A stretch of DNA of 34,056 nt. It comes from a virus. Below the pieces are notes generated by a model. The model was not told the DNA's origin and did not search any database. It saw only the letters and a program-made list of their open reading frames with translations. A program made the translations under genes and the position numbers. Positions within the stretch are counted from its first letter, which is position 1; every line of letters begins with the position of its first letter. Where the stretch lies: positions 1 to 34,056 of the IMG/VR virus record IMGVR_UViG_3300036859_000326, one strand, 5' to 3'. Below, piece after piece: positions 22,180 to 29,512 of this stretch.

Positions 22180-22428
22180 ATTCTGCGGCAGACGATTCAG
22201 GTATGCCTGCCATTGTTTTTCGAGATTGGTGATGGCTTCGTCGCGCCTTTTACCGCTTTCGATCAGTTCGTCAATCTGGGCATCATGTGCCAGAGCGGTA
22301 TTTTCGAGGGCTTTGATTGACTCATGCAGGATCAGGCTATTTTGCACAAGCTGTGCGATGGATCTGGTGTTTTCCGCAATCGCCAAGCTGTTTTGCGCAA
22401 CGATGTCATTCAGTTCTTTGGTGGTCAA
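22177..22428 (-). CDS. Cassette protein 2: soluble coiled coil
   Basis: 83 residues from a TTG start with AGGAG seven bases upstream. Nearly all helix with heptads: LNDIVAQNSLAIAENTRSIA, ESIKALENTALAHDAQIDEL, AITNLEKQWQAYLNRL. There is no membrane span, unlike cassette protein 1. Length and helical character are similar, but no residue-level homology is evident. The gene interrupts the rightward head block between 21712 and the prohead protease, which suggests insertion as a unit with its own expression signals. Confidence 0.75.
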   Translation of the reverse strand: MTTKELNDIVAQNSLAIAENTRSIAQLVQNSLILHESIKALENTALAHDAQIDELIESGKRRDEAITNLEKQWQAYLNRLPQN

Positions 22429-22433
22429 AGGAA

Positions 22434-22457
22434 TTCTCCTGCCGGTTAGTGACCGGC
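22434..22457 (-). promoter_or_regulatory. Cassette 5' flank, copy 2: hairpin before the ribosome site
   Basis: On the minus strand GCCGGT-CACTA-ACCGGC is followed directly by AGGAGAA. Over 24 bases it differs from copy 1 at three positions; two of these are the two halves of one base pair and one is in the loop. That is the pattern expected of a selected RNA (or DNA) hairpin. Confidence 0.75.
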
Positions 22458-22488
22458 GTATCTATATGATAGCACGGAGGTAACTGTT

Positions 22489-23607
22489 ATGCCAGCAATC
22501 GGATCGCATTCGACAGGGACCACTGACGCAGCATGGGACGGTCCGGCGAACGTGGCCAGGCTCAGAAATGACGGTAGCCGGAGCTACTACCGCTCCATGT
22601 TCGCCTGGGTTGATCCGGACGGCGATCAGGAAACCAAGAGCGCCTATAAGTTTCCCCATCACATGGTCAGCGGGGATGGCAAAGTAGGGGCGGCCAATAC
22701 TCGCGCGGCCAGCGCGGGGATCGCCGTGCTGAATGGCGGTCGGGGCGGCGCGAACATTCCCGACAGCGATCGCAAGGGCATCTATGCGCATCTGGCGAAG
22801 CACATCCGGGATGCCGGCAAAGAGCCATCCGAGCTGAAGGATTGGGAGTACGATGCTTCGACCGATGGGCCGCTGTTCGATCGACTTCAAGCGGACGTCG
22901 GCGAGCAAAAGAGTGAGGTCAAGTATGTCCCGTTGTTCGATCTCAAAGAGATCGACTCTGACGACGGATCATTTAGCGGACATGCCGCCGTCTTCGGCAA
23001 CGTCGATTTGCAGGGCGACCGCATCCGCCGCGGCGCGTTCGCTGACTCGATCGCCGAGAGCAGCGGACGGTGGCCGATCCTGATGGGGCATATCACGTCG
23101 CGGATTGTGGGATTCTCCACTGGCGCTACCGAAGATGCGCACGGGCTGTTTGTCACCGGGGAGTTCACGCCGGATTCTGACGAGGGGCGCAACGCGTACG
23201 CGATCGCGCGGCACGCCGCCAGGCTGAAGCAGCCGCTGGGCCTCTCGATCGGGTACAGCATTCGCGAGGGCGGGGCTGATCTCAACAGCGAAACCGGCGT
23301 GCGCAACCTGACGGCGCTTACTGTCCACGAGTTTTCTGTAGCCGCGGTTCCTGCTAATCCGCGGGCGCGGATCGCCCGCGTGAAGGGCCTGGAGAGCGTG
23401 CGCCAGGTCGAGGGCCTGTTGCGCGAGGCCGGCTTTACCGGCGACGAAGCGCGGCTGATGATCTCTGTTTGTAAAGGGGAGCGGGACGCGAACCTTTCCA
23501 CCCTGGAGCGGGAGGCGAAGGGGCTCACACTCCGCGCAATCACCGAAGATTTGCGCATGTTCAAAACTGTTCGTGATTTAGAAGGAATCATATGCCGACA
23601 CTCTTAG
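22489..23607 (+). CDS. Prohead protease, HK97 (S78) type, with an extra N-terminal domain
   Basis: 372 residues; GGAGG lies eight bases before the ATG. Residues about 145-300 are the protease: DDGSFSGHAAVFGNVDLQGD, then LMGHITSRIVGF (His201), GLSIGYS (Ser253) and HEFSVAAVPANPRARI (His280). Residues 1-130 are an added domain (WDGPANVARLRNDGSRSYYR, YKFPHHMVSG, ANTRAASAGIAVLNGGRGGA, then GIYAHLAKHIRDAGKEPSEL). I recall this domain from other phage and metagenomic prohead proteases; its role is unknown. The protease trims capsid protein during maturation. The gene overlaps the capsid gene by 16 bases. Confidence 0.92.
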   Translation: MPAIGSHSTGTTDAAWDGPANVARLRNDGSRSYYRSMFAWVDPDGDQETKSAYKFPHHMVSGDGKVGAANTRAASAGIAVLNGGRGGANIPDSDRKGIYAHLAKHIRDAGKEPSELKDWEYDASTDGPLFDRLQADVGEQKSEVKYVPLFDLKEIDSDDGSFSGHAAVFGNVDLQGDRIRRGAFADSIAESSGRWPILMGHITSRIVGFSTGATEDAHGLFVTGEFTPDSDEGRNAYAIARHAARLKQPLGLSIGYSIREGGADLNSETGVRNLTALTVHEFSVAAVPANPRARIARVKGLESVRQVEGLLREAGFTGDEARLMISVCKGERDANLSTLEREAKGLTLRAITEDLRMFKTVRDLEGIICRHS

Positions 23608-24803
23608 AAACCGACGACATGCAGAAATTGCAGGGTCTGCTCGGTGAATTTAAAACCACCTACACGAAGCTCGAAGTCGAATACCAGAAGCTCGGCCAGG
23701 GGCAAAGCGAAACCTTTACCAAACTGCAAAAGCTCACTGATGACTATGCAGAGCTGCATACGCAAGTGCAGGAAAAGGCCGTCAAGCGCATTGATGATCT
23801 GGAAGCCAAGCTCAACCGCCGCCAGGCTGAGATGGAACCGCCGAAGTCCATCGGTCAACAGGTGGTCGATGATCCGGGATTTCAGACGGCCATCAAGCAG
23901 CGTGGTGGACGCCTCAATGTAACCGTGTCCGTGAAGGGGCCGCTGTGGCTTGCCAGGCTGGGGATCAAACAAACGGCGATTAGCCTCAGCGAGCAATGGC
24001 CACAGCGCTTATCCGAAATGGGTTTGTTGCCGCGGCCGCCGATCGGTGTTCGCACTCTGATTCCGCCCGGCCGTACGAGCGCGGGCTCGGTCGAGTACGT
24101 CGAAGAAACGTCCTGGACCAATGCCGCGGCGCCCGTGGCGCCCGGCGCGGCGAAGCCGGAATCGCAGAAAGTCTTCACCATTAAGACGGGCGTGGTGCGC
24201 ACGCTTGCGACGTGGTTCAAGACAAGCTGGCAGACTTTAGACGACATGCCGTTTCTCGTCTCGCAAATCGAGAACAACGGCGTATGGGGTGTGCAGGTGG
24301 TCGAAGACAGCCAGTTGCTCAACGGCAACGGCACAGCGCCGAATCTTCAGGGCATGATGCCGGTTGCAGCCGCGGCGCCGGCGCCTCCGGCCGGCAGTAA
24401 TCTGGTGGACGCGATCGGTAAGGCGGTGTTCGATCTGGCGGCGAAAGGCTACATGCCCGATGGCACGGTAGTGAATCCGAGCGACTGGGGAAATGTCGCC
24501 ATGCTCAAAAACTCGCAGGGCAATTACTTGTTTGCCAACCCGATGGACTACCAGCCGAATCCACGGGTATGGGGCACGCGCGTCGTCCAGACCGCGAATA
24601 TGGCGGCCAGCAATTTCCTGGTCGGCGCCTTTCAAGGCAACACGCAATTGCTCGATCGCGAGGACGTGCATGTGCAGCTCGCCACCCAAAACGAGGACGA
24701 TTTCATTAAGAATTTGATCACGATCCTGATCGAGGAGCGTGTGGTGCTGGTACTCTATCAGCCGGGCGCCCTAGAAAAGGGCGTAGTTCCGGCAGCGCCG
24801 TAG
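23592..24803 (+). CDS. Major capsid protein, HK97 fold, with N-terminal scaffolding (delta) domain
   Basis: 403 residues. Residues 1-90 are coiled coil (LGEFKTTYTKLEVEYQKLGQ, VKRIDDLEAKLNRRQAEME), the usual delta domain removed by the protease. The body has VRTLIPPGRTSAGSVEYVEE, AKPESQKVFTIKTGVVRTLA, DSQLLNGNGTAPNLQGMM and MVGAF-type FLVGAFQGNTQLLDREDVHV. These follow the HK97 major capsid pattern of N-arm, P-domain and A-domain. AAGGA precedes the ATG within the end of the protease gene. Confidence 0.93.
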   Translation: MPTLLETDDMQKLQGLLGEFKTTYTKLEVEYQKLGQGQSETFTKLQKLTDDYAELHTQVQEKAVKRIDDLEAKLNRRQAEMEPPKSIGQQVVDDPGFQTAIKQRGGRLNVTVSVKGPLWLARLGIKQTAISLSEQWPQRLSEMGLLPRPPIGVRTLIPPGRTSAGSVEYVEETSWTNAAAPVAPGAAKPESQKVFTIKTGVVRTLATWFKTSWQTLDDMPFLVSQIENNGVWGVQVVEDSQLLNGNGTAPNLQGMMPVAAAAPAPPAGSNLVDAIGKAVFDLAAKGYMPDGTVVNPSDWGNVAMLKNSQGNYLFANPMDYQPNPRVWGTRVVQTANMAASNFLVGAFQGNTQLLDREDVHVQLATQNEDDFIKNLITILIEERVVLVLYQPGALEKGVVPAAP

Positions 24804-24809
24804 AACGGT

Positions 24810-24923
24810 ATGAACGAGGAGAAAAAGAAACCGAAGCAGGAGCGGGCGGCGAAGAAGCGGAAGCCCGCCCGCACTCCCCAGAACAAGGCGATCACGCAGG
24901 CGCCCGAGAACAAGAAGCAGTGA
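24810..24923 (+). CDS. Short lysine-rich protein after the capsid gene
   Basis: 37 residues, about one third lysine or arginine (EEKKKPKQERAAKKRKPART). It starts six bases after the capsid stop with a poor ribosome site. Small basic proteins are sometimes seen here and may bind DNA in the head. Low complexity makes a chance ORF possible, but spacing and strand fit an operon gene. Confidence 0.5.
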   Translation: MNEEKKKPKQERAAKKRKPARTPQNKAITQAPENKKQ

Positions 24924-24931
24924 AGGGTTGA

Positions 24932-25357
24932 ATGGCACAGCCACGCTATAACGAGGCACTCCAGAAATTCTTCCGGGACTGGCGCCCGAACGATCCGGAA
25001 CTTGACAAGCGTTTCATCGAAGCGGTAAGGGCGTTGGTGGCTGCGATCGCTGCCGCACCAGCCGGAGCATTTGAGGTCGAGACGATCCTGACTGATAACG
25101 GCGGCAAGGTCGTTGTGCGCTTGGCGGATTACGAGGCTCAGCTTGACCCTTTAGACGCCCAGCATCTGGCCTTAGGGCTGGTCGAGGCTGCTACATCGGC
25201 CCGGACGGAATCCTTCCTATTCCGGTTCATGATGGAGCAAGTCCAGCTTGATCCTGAGAGAGCAGCACGGGTGATTGGCGAATTCCGGAACTATCGTACA
25301 GAGGAAATGCAGAAGGAACTGGACGGGGATTTTGCACGTCGGAGCGGTCCGCTATGA
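24932..25357 (+). CDS. Hypothetical protein in the head-completion block
   Basis: 141 residues, GAAGGG before the ATG. Features are YNEALQKFFRDWRPNDPELD, a helix FIEAVRALVAAIAAAP, a beta hairpin ILTDNGGKVVVRLADYEAQL, then helices (LALGLVEAATSARTESFLFR). No family recognised. It overlaps the head-tail connector start by ATGA, so it is expressed with it. Confidence 0.65.
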   Translation: MAQPRYNEALQKFFRDWRPNDPELDKRFIEAVRALVAAIAAAPAGAFEVETILTDNGGKVVVRLADYEAQLDPLDAQHLALGLVEAATSARTESFLFRFMMEQVQLDPERAARVIGEFRNYRTEEMQKELDGDFARRSGPL

Positions 25358-25926
25358 ATTTTCTCAGTTTGCAAGTGGTCACACCGCCTGTGGAACTGCC
25401 GATTACCAAGGATGAGTTCATCGATCAGGCGCGGCTGAACGGCATCACGCTAGGCACGCAGCCGGGCCTGATCGACCGCGAGATGGAGGCGGCGACCGAA
25501 CGCGGCCAGCAGTTCTGTCGTCGTTCCTTCATCACACAGACACTGGTCGCGATCTTCGTGCCGGATTACCTCAATCGCGCCAGTGCGCCGCTTTTAGTTC
25601 TACCGCGCGGCGTAGTGCAGCAGGTCGAGGAAGTCGCCTCGGGCGGTGATGTGATTACCGGCTACACGCTGACGTGGAACGTGATTACGCTCAACGTGCC
25701 GATCTTTGCGCCGGTGACGGTGCGGTGGGTGTCGGGCTATGGGGATGCCAGGGACGACGTGCCGGCGCTGATTCGCGAGGGGATCTTGCAGTACGCTACG
25801 ACTCTGTACGAGAGCCGGGCAGGGGAACGGCCGCCCGAAAATCGGAACTCGAATGCCGCGAAGAACGGCCTCCCGGACGGTGTGTACGACTGCTGGCGGC
25901 CGTACCAGATAGAGCTGAGCGGGTGA
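25354..25926 (+). CDS. Head-tail connector (HK97 gp6-like)
   Basis: 190 residues. Hallmarks are VTPPVELPITKDEFIDQARL, a helix with DREMEAATERGQQFCRR, IDR, then VLPRGVVQQVEEV and VRWVSGYGDARDDVPALIRE, with a final LQYATTLYESR. This is the gp6/DUF3199-type pattern of adaptor proteins that form a ring beneath the portal. Position after the capsid gene is canonical. It overlaps its neighbours at both ends (ATGA and TGATG). Confidence 0.85.
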   Translation: MNFLSLQVVTPPVELPITKDEFIDQARLNGITLGTQPGLIDREMEAATERGQQFCRRSFITQTLVAIFVPDYLNRASAPLLVLPRGVVQQVEEVASGGDVITGYTLTWNVITLNVPIFAPVTVRWVSGYGDARDDVPALIREGILQYATTLYESRAGERPPENRNSNAAKNGLPDGVYDCWRPYQIELSG

Positions 25927-26189
25927 TGCATAATCGGACTATGAGCGGAAGTCCTCCATTTCAGGTCGAGATCACGGACGCGAGCGAGTTTCATTGTTTT
26001 CGCCTGACACTCAATCCGCGATCAGGCGACCGGATCGAAGTGATGCTGCACGCGCGAAGTTTGGTCGAGCTGATTCATCAGTGCTCGATGGTGCTGTGTG
26101 ATTGGCAGAAGCAGACCACCACGATGTTGATTTGCCAGAAAGCCGGATGCACTGAAGAGCAAGCGCGTGCAGCAGGGTTGATCGGATAA
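25926..26189 (+). CDS. Hypothetical small protein
   Basis: 87 residues starting in a TGATG overlap. Sequence: a strand-rich start (PPFQVEITDASEFHCFRLTL), a helix (ARSLVELIHQCSMVLCDWQK) and a C-terminal CQKAGCTEEQARAAGL. Four or five cysteines but no clean ribbon. The frame is open further upstream only as a shadow of the connector gene. Function unknown. Confidence 0.6.
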   Translation: MHNRTMSGSPPFQVEITDASEFHCFRLTLNPRSGDRIEVMLHARSLVELIHQCSMVLCDWQKQTTTMLICQKAGCTEEQARAAGLIG

Positions 26190-26202
26190 AGGTGAGTCCC
26201 AG

Positions 26203-26487
26203 ATGGTCCGAATTGTCCAAGTCTTATGTCCAGAACGGCATTGCCTCTGTGCGGCGCTCTATCTCTCTGAAGACGGCTTAACCAAGCCCGAGCGGGCTGT
26301 TGACCTTCAGGCACGCATGACACGGGTGGGACTAGAATTTCGCTGTGGCATCTGCAAGTCAACGGATATCACTATCGAGGATCGAGCCACGGGATTCGAG
26401 ACGATGGAAGAGGCTGAACCTGTATTTCGCAAGTGCGAAGCGGAGCAGCTTACCAGTCGCGTGTTTCTTGACTCGATACGAAACTGA
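26203..26487 (+). CDS. Cysteine-rich small protein, likely zinc-binding
   Basis: 94 residues; AAAGGTGA is seven bases before the ATG. Cysteines: QVLCPERHCLCAALY at the start and EFRCGICKSTDITIEDRAT in the middle, which can make one zinc site. The C-terminal helix is acidic (FETMEEAEPVFRKCEAEQLT). It overlaps the next gene by one base (TGATG-type junction). Function unknown. Confidence 0.65.
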   Translation: MVRIVQVLCPERHCLCAALYLSEDGLTKPERAVDLQARMTRVGLEFRCGICKSTDITIEDRATGFETMEEAEPVFRKCEAEQLTSRVFLDSIRN

Positions 26488-26843
26488 TGGCATACCGGCC
26501 GGCGAGCGCCACTGCAAGCGAACTACGGGAATGGATCGCGCTGTTTCTGCCGGTGTTGGTACCGGACGGACAGGGCGGGTCCTACGAGACAGTGCCGCCT
26601 GGTCTGGTAGCCGATCTGCCGGCGAGCGTGCTCGAACCCTCGGGCACTCAGGTCTGGTCGAGCGATCAGCTCGGCGATCGCGTCCGTTACGAAGTGACCA
26701 TCCGCTATCAGGTAGGGATCACGACGGCATATCAAGTCATGTGGAGGAACCGCTATCTGAACATCGTGTTCGTGCGCAACGTCGATTCGCGCGACGTGTG
26801 GCTGGTGCTTACCTGCGAACGGCGGGAGCTGGGGCAGCAATGA
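26487..26843 (+). CDS. Head closure / head-tail joining protein
   Basis: 118 residues. The pattern SELREWIALFLPVLVPDGQG, GSYETVPPGLVADLPASVLE, then YEVTIRYQVGITTAYQVMWR and VRNVDSRDVWLVLTCERRE is that of the Phage_H_T_join (SPP1 gp16/HK97 gp7-like) beta-barrel family. It forms the stopper ring that closes the filled head. The next gene starts in its last codon (ATGA). Confidence 0.85.
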   Translation: MAYRPASATASELREWIALFLPVLVPDGQGGSYETVPPGLVADLPASVLEPSGTQVWSSDQLGDRVRYEVTIRYQVGITTAYQVMWRNRYLNIVFVRNVDSRDVWLVLTCERRELGQQ

Positions 26844-27067
26844 AGCCGGATCTCACCTTGTTGAAGGAGCAACGCCCGATCTCGATCGAAGACGATGCCG
26901 ATGGGATAGGGTACGCGGTTCGCTTTACTCGCTGCAATCACAGGGTGTGGTTCGCGGTCCGCCCGTTCTATGATGCGCCATACTACTGTGCTGTGTGCCT
27001 TTCCGAGTTCATGGACGCAGTGCGGGCGGATCGCGCGGAGCGCAAAGGGCGAATGGAGTCGGCATGA
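26840..27067 (+). CDS. Cysteine-containing small protein
   Basis: 75 residues from the ATGA-overlap start at 26840. Core: YAVRFTRCNHRVWFAVRPFY and PYYCAVCLSEFMDAVRADR. The single CxxC plus CNH could bind zinc. It ends basic (RAERKGRMESA) and overlaps the next gene by ATGA. No family recognised; the frame upstream of 26840 is a shadow. Confidence 0.6.
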   Translation: MKPDLTLLKEQRPISIEDDADGIGYAVRFTRCNHRVWFAVRPFYDAPYYCAVCLSEFMDAVRADRAERKGRMESA

Positions 27068-27276
27068 CGCTGCGCGAATATTTTCACGGTCACCCGAACT
27101 TGCACTTGGATGGATCGTTCCAGGTGATCGCGGGAAGCAAAGATTTTGTGCGGTATTGCGGCGTGCCGGTCAACCGGGACCTTTGGGATATGCTGAAGGC
27201 GGATCAGTTGGATACGCCGCTCTCGGAGGAATTGCTGCGGGAATTGAGGGCGTTCGATGGCATCCCGAATCTTTAG
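27064..27276 (+). CDS. Hypothetical small protein
   Basis: 70 residues, ATGA-overlap start at 27064. Sequence: LREYFHGHPNLHLDGSFQVI, VRYCGVPVNRDLWDMLKADQ, then an acidic helix (LSEELLRELRAFDG). It overlaps the following tail-component gene by 20 bases. The tight packing supports translation; function unknown. Confidence 0.55.
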   Translation: MTLREYFHGHPNLHLDGSFQVIAGSKDFVRYCGVPVNRDLWDMLKADQLDTPLSEELLRELRAFDGIPNL

Positions 27277-27748
27277 CGTGAAGATTACCGGACAAGAGAA
27301 AATCAAGTCCAACTTGACTTATCTCCGGCGCAACTTCCCCGAGTGGGTCGATGCGGCGAATCAGGAAACGGCGCGAGAGATTCGCGACGAGGCGCGGAAC
27401 AACATCCAGCAACTGGATGCGTTCGACACTGGCGCCCTCTACGATTCGATTGAGATTCGCACTTCCGCCAAAGGCCTGAGCGTTTCGGTGGGATCGACGG
27501 CCAAGTACGCGCCGTTTATCGAGTTCGGCACGTCGCCGCACTTCCCGCCGCTCGAACCTATCCGGGCCTGGTGCCGGCGCAAGGGGATTCCCGAGGAAGC
27601 GGCTTATCCGATCGCGCGTGCGATCTCTGAACGTGGCACACCAGAACGGCCGTTCCTGTATCCCGCGTACCTGGTGGGGATGCGTAGTCATGTCGATCGC
27701 ATTCGCAAGTACACGATGTCCGCACTCGGCAAGCTGTTGGTGGGGTAA
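27257..27748 (+). CDS. HK97 gp10-like tail completion component
   Basis: 163 residues. The start (SRIFSVKITGQEKIKSNLTY), the helix ANQETAREIRDEARNNI, FDTGALYDSIEI and the hallmark VGSTAKYAPFIEFGTSPHF, then FLYPAYL, place it in the gp10/DUF64 family. These proteins act at the head-tail junction or in tail completion. The gene lies in its standard position between head closure and tail terminator. Confidence 0.9.
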   Translation: MASRIFSVKITGQEKIKSNLTYLRRNFPEWVDAANQETAREIRDEARNNIQQLDAFDTGALYDSIEIRTSAKGLSVSVGSTAKYAPFIEFGTSPHFPPLEPIRAWCRRKGIPEEAAYPIARAISERGTPERPFLYPAYLVGMRSHVDRIRKYTMSALGKLLVG

Positions 27749-28012
27749 ATGAAGGATAAAGAGGGATTTCCGCCAATGCCTAAAAAGTGGCCACCGCCAC
27801 CGAAGCCACCGGTCAATGATCCGTTTCGCACGCTGGACGATCCAGATCCGGACCTTACCAAAGCGAGCAGCTTTCTTATTGCCCCTGGAGAAATCCGTGC
27901 GCATGCTGTGCGGGCACATGCACATAATTGGGTTCTTCGGTTCGGTCGGCCGAACGCATGGCGGCGGTTCTGGATGCGAGCGCTGATGGGTGGAAGATGG
28001 GAGAAGCTGTAA
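27749..28012 (+). CDS. Hypothetical proline-rich protein
   Basis: 87 residues starting directly after the previous stop (TAAATG). The N-terminal half is proline-rich (FPPMPKKWPPPPKPPVNDPF). The C-terminal half is basic and aromatic (NWVLRFGRPNAWRRFWMR). There is no recognised domain. It overlaps the next gene by 16 bases. Confidence 0.5.
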   Translation: MKDKEGFPPMPKKWPPPPKPPVNDPFRTLDDPDPDLTKASSFLIAPGEIRAHAVRAHAHNWVLRFGRPNAWRRFWMRALMGGRWEKL

Positions 28013-28179
28013 ATCCGTGTTCGGCCTGCACCGAAAAGCGGGTGCACACGGTAGCGGAATGGAGCGAGTTCCATCGCTATGCCAGACACGGCTATAGCAT
28101 CGTGACGGGCTGGAGCCTTCCCGAGTTTGAGGCGGCGGCGAAAGAGCGCGATTCCGCCGTCCCGCCGCCGCAAGAATGA
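27997..28179 (+). CDS. Small protein with one CxxC motif
   Basis: 60 residues from ATG 27997 (an earlier in-frame ATG at 27958 would give 73). Sequence: NPCSACTEKRVHTVAEWSEF, then RHGYSIVTGWSLPEFEAAAK and a proline end. The CxxC near the start may bind zinc, perhaps with a following His. Function unknown; it precedes the tail terminator gene. Confidence 0.5.
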   Translation: MGEAVNPCSACTEKRVHTVAEWSEFHRYARHGYSIVTGWSLPEFEAAAKERDSAVPPPQE

Positions 28180-28188
28180 CATTTCGCC

Positions 28189-28578
28189 GTGCTACCGCTG
28201 AGTGATGTACAGAAGGCGATTTACGATGCGCTAGTACCGGCTATGGCTCCAGTTGCGGTGCTCGACAACGCAGGTCCGAATCAGGAGTTTCCTTATCTCA
28301 CGATCGGCGAATTCATCGCCGGGCAAACCGATTTGCTTCGCGAACAGGCGGTCGATATGGCCGTGACCGTCCACGTGTGGAGCCGCGAGCCGGGCATGAA
28401 GCAATGCCAGGATCTGATGACGATCGCCAAAGACACGCTCGATCGCAAGAAATTCACCGGGACGGGCTTTCAATGGGTGGATACGGTTTGGGAGTACGGG
28501 CAGACGCTACGAGAGCCAGACGGCGTGACACGGCACGGGATTCTGCGGTTTCGAGTAGAGACGTTTAGTCCGGCTTGA
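28189..28578 (+). CDS. Tail terminator/completion protein (DUF3168-like)
   Basis: 129 residues from a GTG start. The DUF3168 pattern is visible: VQKAIYDALVPAMAPVAVLD, then FPYLTIGEF, VTVHVWSREPGMKQCQDLM, AKDTLDR and the closing ILRFRVETFSPA. Members cap the tail tube and meet the head. Its last 14 bases overlap the end of the leftward gene at 28565. Confidence 0.85.
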   Translation: MLPLSDVQKAIYDALVPAMAPVAVLDNAGPNQEFPYLTIGEFIAGQTDLLREQAVDMAVTVHVWSREPGMKQCQDLMTIAKDTLDRKKFTGTGFQWVDTVWEYGQTLREPDGVTRHGILRFRVETFSPA

Positions 28579-28867
28579 TAGAGCCATCAGGCACACGATA
28601 GTTGATCACCGCGCCTTTGGCAATGCGGTTCAGAATGACTGAACCGGGTTCCAGTTTAGTTGTGGGGACGGCGCCGTGTGGGAGTCGAATGACGGGAACT
28701 TGGCCGTGTGGAACGTTGGTGATCACTCCGGAAATCATCTGTTCGTACGCTTCGCGAGCATGGCGCATTCCCTGCGCGTAGCCGATCCGATGGGCAAAGA
28801 AGCCCGCGATGCCGCCGCCGATCACGGCGCCGACAAAGCTAAGAACGACTGTCGATACATCCAGCAT
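28565..28867 (-). CDS. Leftward membrane protein with tail-like repeat tail
   Basis: 100 residues. One N-terminal membrane span (VVLSFVGAVIGGGIAGFFAH) is followed by a short helix (QGMRHAREAYEQMISGV). Residues about 48-100 are repeats of the type PHGAVPTTKLEPGSVILNRI, AKGAVINYRVPDGSIKPD. These repeats have the same G(A/S)(V/I)xxxx(I/L) rhythm as the stalk of the tail protein at 623-3229. The region after the span could form a short beta-helix outside or inside the membrane. The gene interrupts the rightward tail block and is convergent with 28189-28578. No cassette flanks like those at 17101 or 22177 are present. The ribosome site is poor. Confidence 0.65.
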   Translation of the reverse strand: MLDVSTVVLSFVGAVIGGGIAGFFAHRIGYAQGMRHAREAYEQMISGVITNVPHGQVPVIRLPHGAVPTTKLEPGSVILNRIAKGAVINYRVPDGSIKPD

Positions 28868-28906
28868 TTGACTTAATTCTCACACACATTTGAAAGGAGT
28901 AGCTTT

Positions 28907-29512
28907 ATGGCCAAATTTACCGGCAAGGGTGCGCAGATCCTTGTCAAGACTGTAGGCGCAACACCGACTTGGAAACCATTCGGCCAGGTCGGAGAAATCG
29001 GCAACATCGATGTGACCGCAGACGAGGTAGACGTAACTACTTTGGATGCAGGGGATTACAGGGATTATATTCAAGGGTTTAAGGATCCGGGAGAGTGCCA
29101 AATCACCGTCATGTTCGATCCGGCGATGGCCGATCAGGGAGACACAGCCGATGGCTGGCTTGGTCTATTCGGGTCCGGCGCGACGCGTGATTGGGCAATC
29201 AAATATAACAGCTCGGCTACGGGCGGTTTCGAGTACGGCGTGTTTACCGGCTTTATCAGGGATTTCTCCTACGGTGCTCTAAACCCCGATGATCCGCAGC
29301 AGATCCAACCGACGATCCGGCTTTCGAGTCCGATTGATCTGGTGGATACTCTGCCGACGACGGTCGAAGCCAACCAGGTCACAGAACCTGAGCTGACCAA
29401 GATGGAACAGGCGCTAGAGGCGGAGCGCGCCAGGCTGAATCGGCTGCGGGAGGAAACTCGCCGGCGCCGTGAGAGCCCGCAGGCAGAAGAGCGGGAGCTG
29501 GTGATGGCATGA
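28907..29512 (+). CDS. Major tail (tube) protein
   Basis: 201 residues, AAAGGAG before the ATG. Pattern: KGAQILVKTVGATPTWKPFG, IGNIDVTADEVDVTTLDAGD, FKDPGECQITVMFDPAMADQ, then FEYGVFTGFIRDFSYGALN and PTIRLSSPIDLV. This fits lambda gpV-like tube proteins. The last 50 residues are a charged helix (LTKMEQALEAERARLNRLRE), an addition not needed for the tube fold. It precedes the tail chaperone pair in the canonical order and overlaps it by ATGA. Confidence 0.88.
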   Translation: MAKFTGKGAQILVKTVGATPTWKPFGQVGEIGNIDVTADEVDVTTLDAGDYRDYIQGFKDPGECQITVMFDPAMADQGDTADGWLGLFGSGATRDWAIKYNSSATGGFEYGVFTGFIRDFSYGALNPDDPQQIQPTIRLSSPIDLVDTLPTTVEANQVTEPELTKMEQALEAERARLNRLREETRRRRESPQAEERELVMA

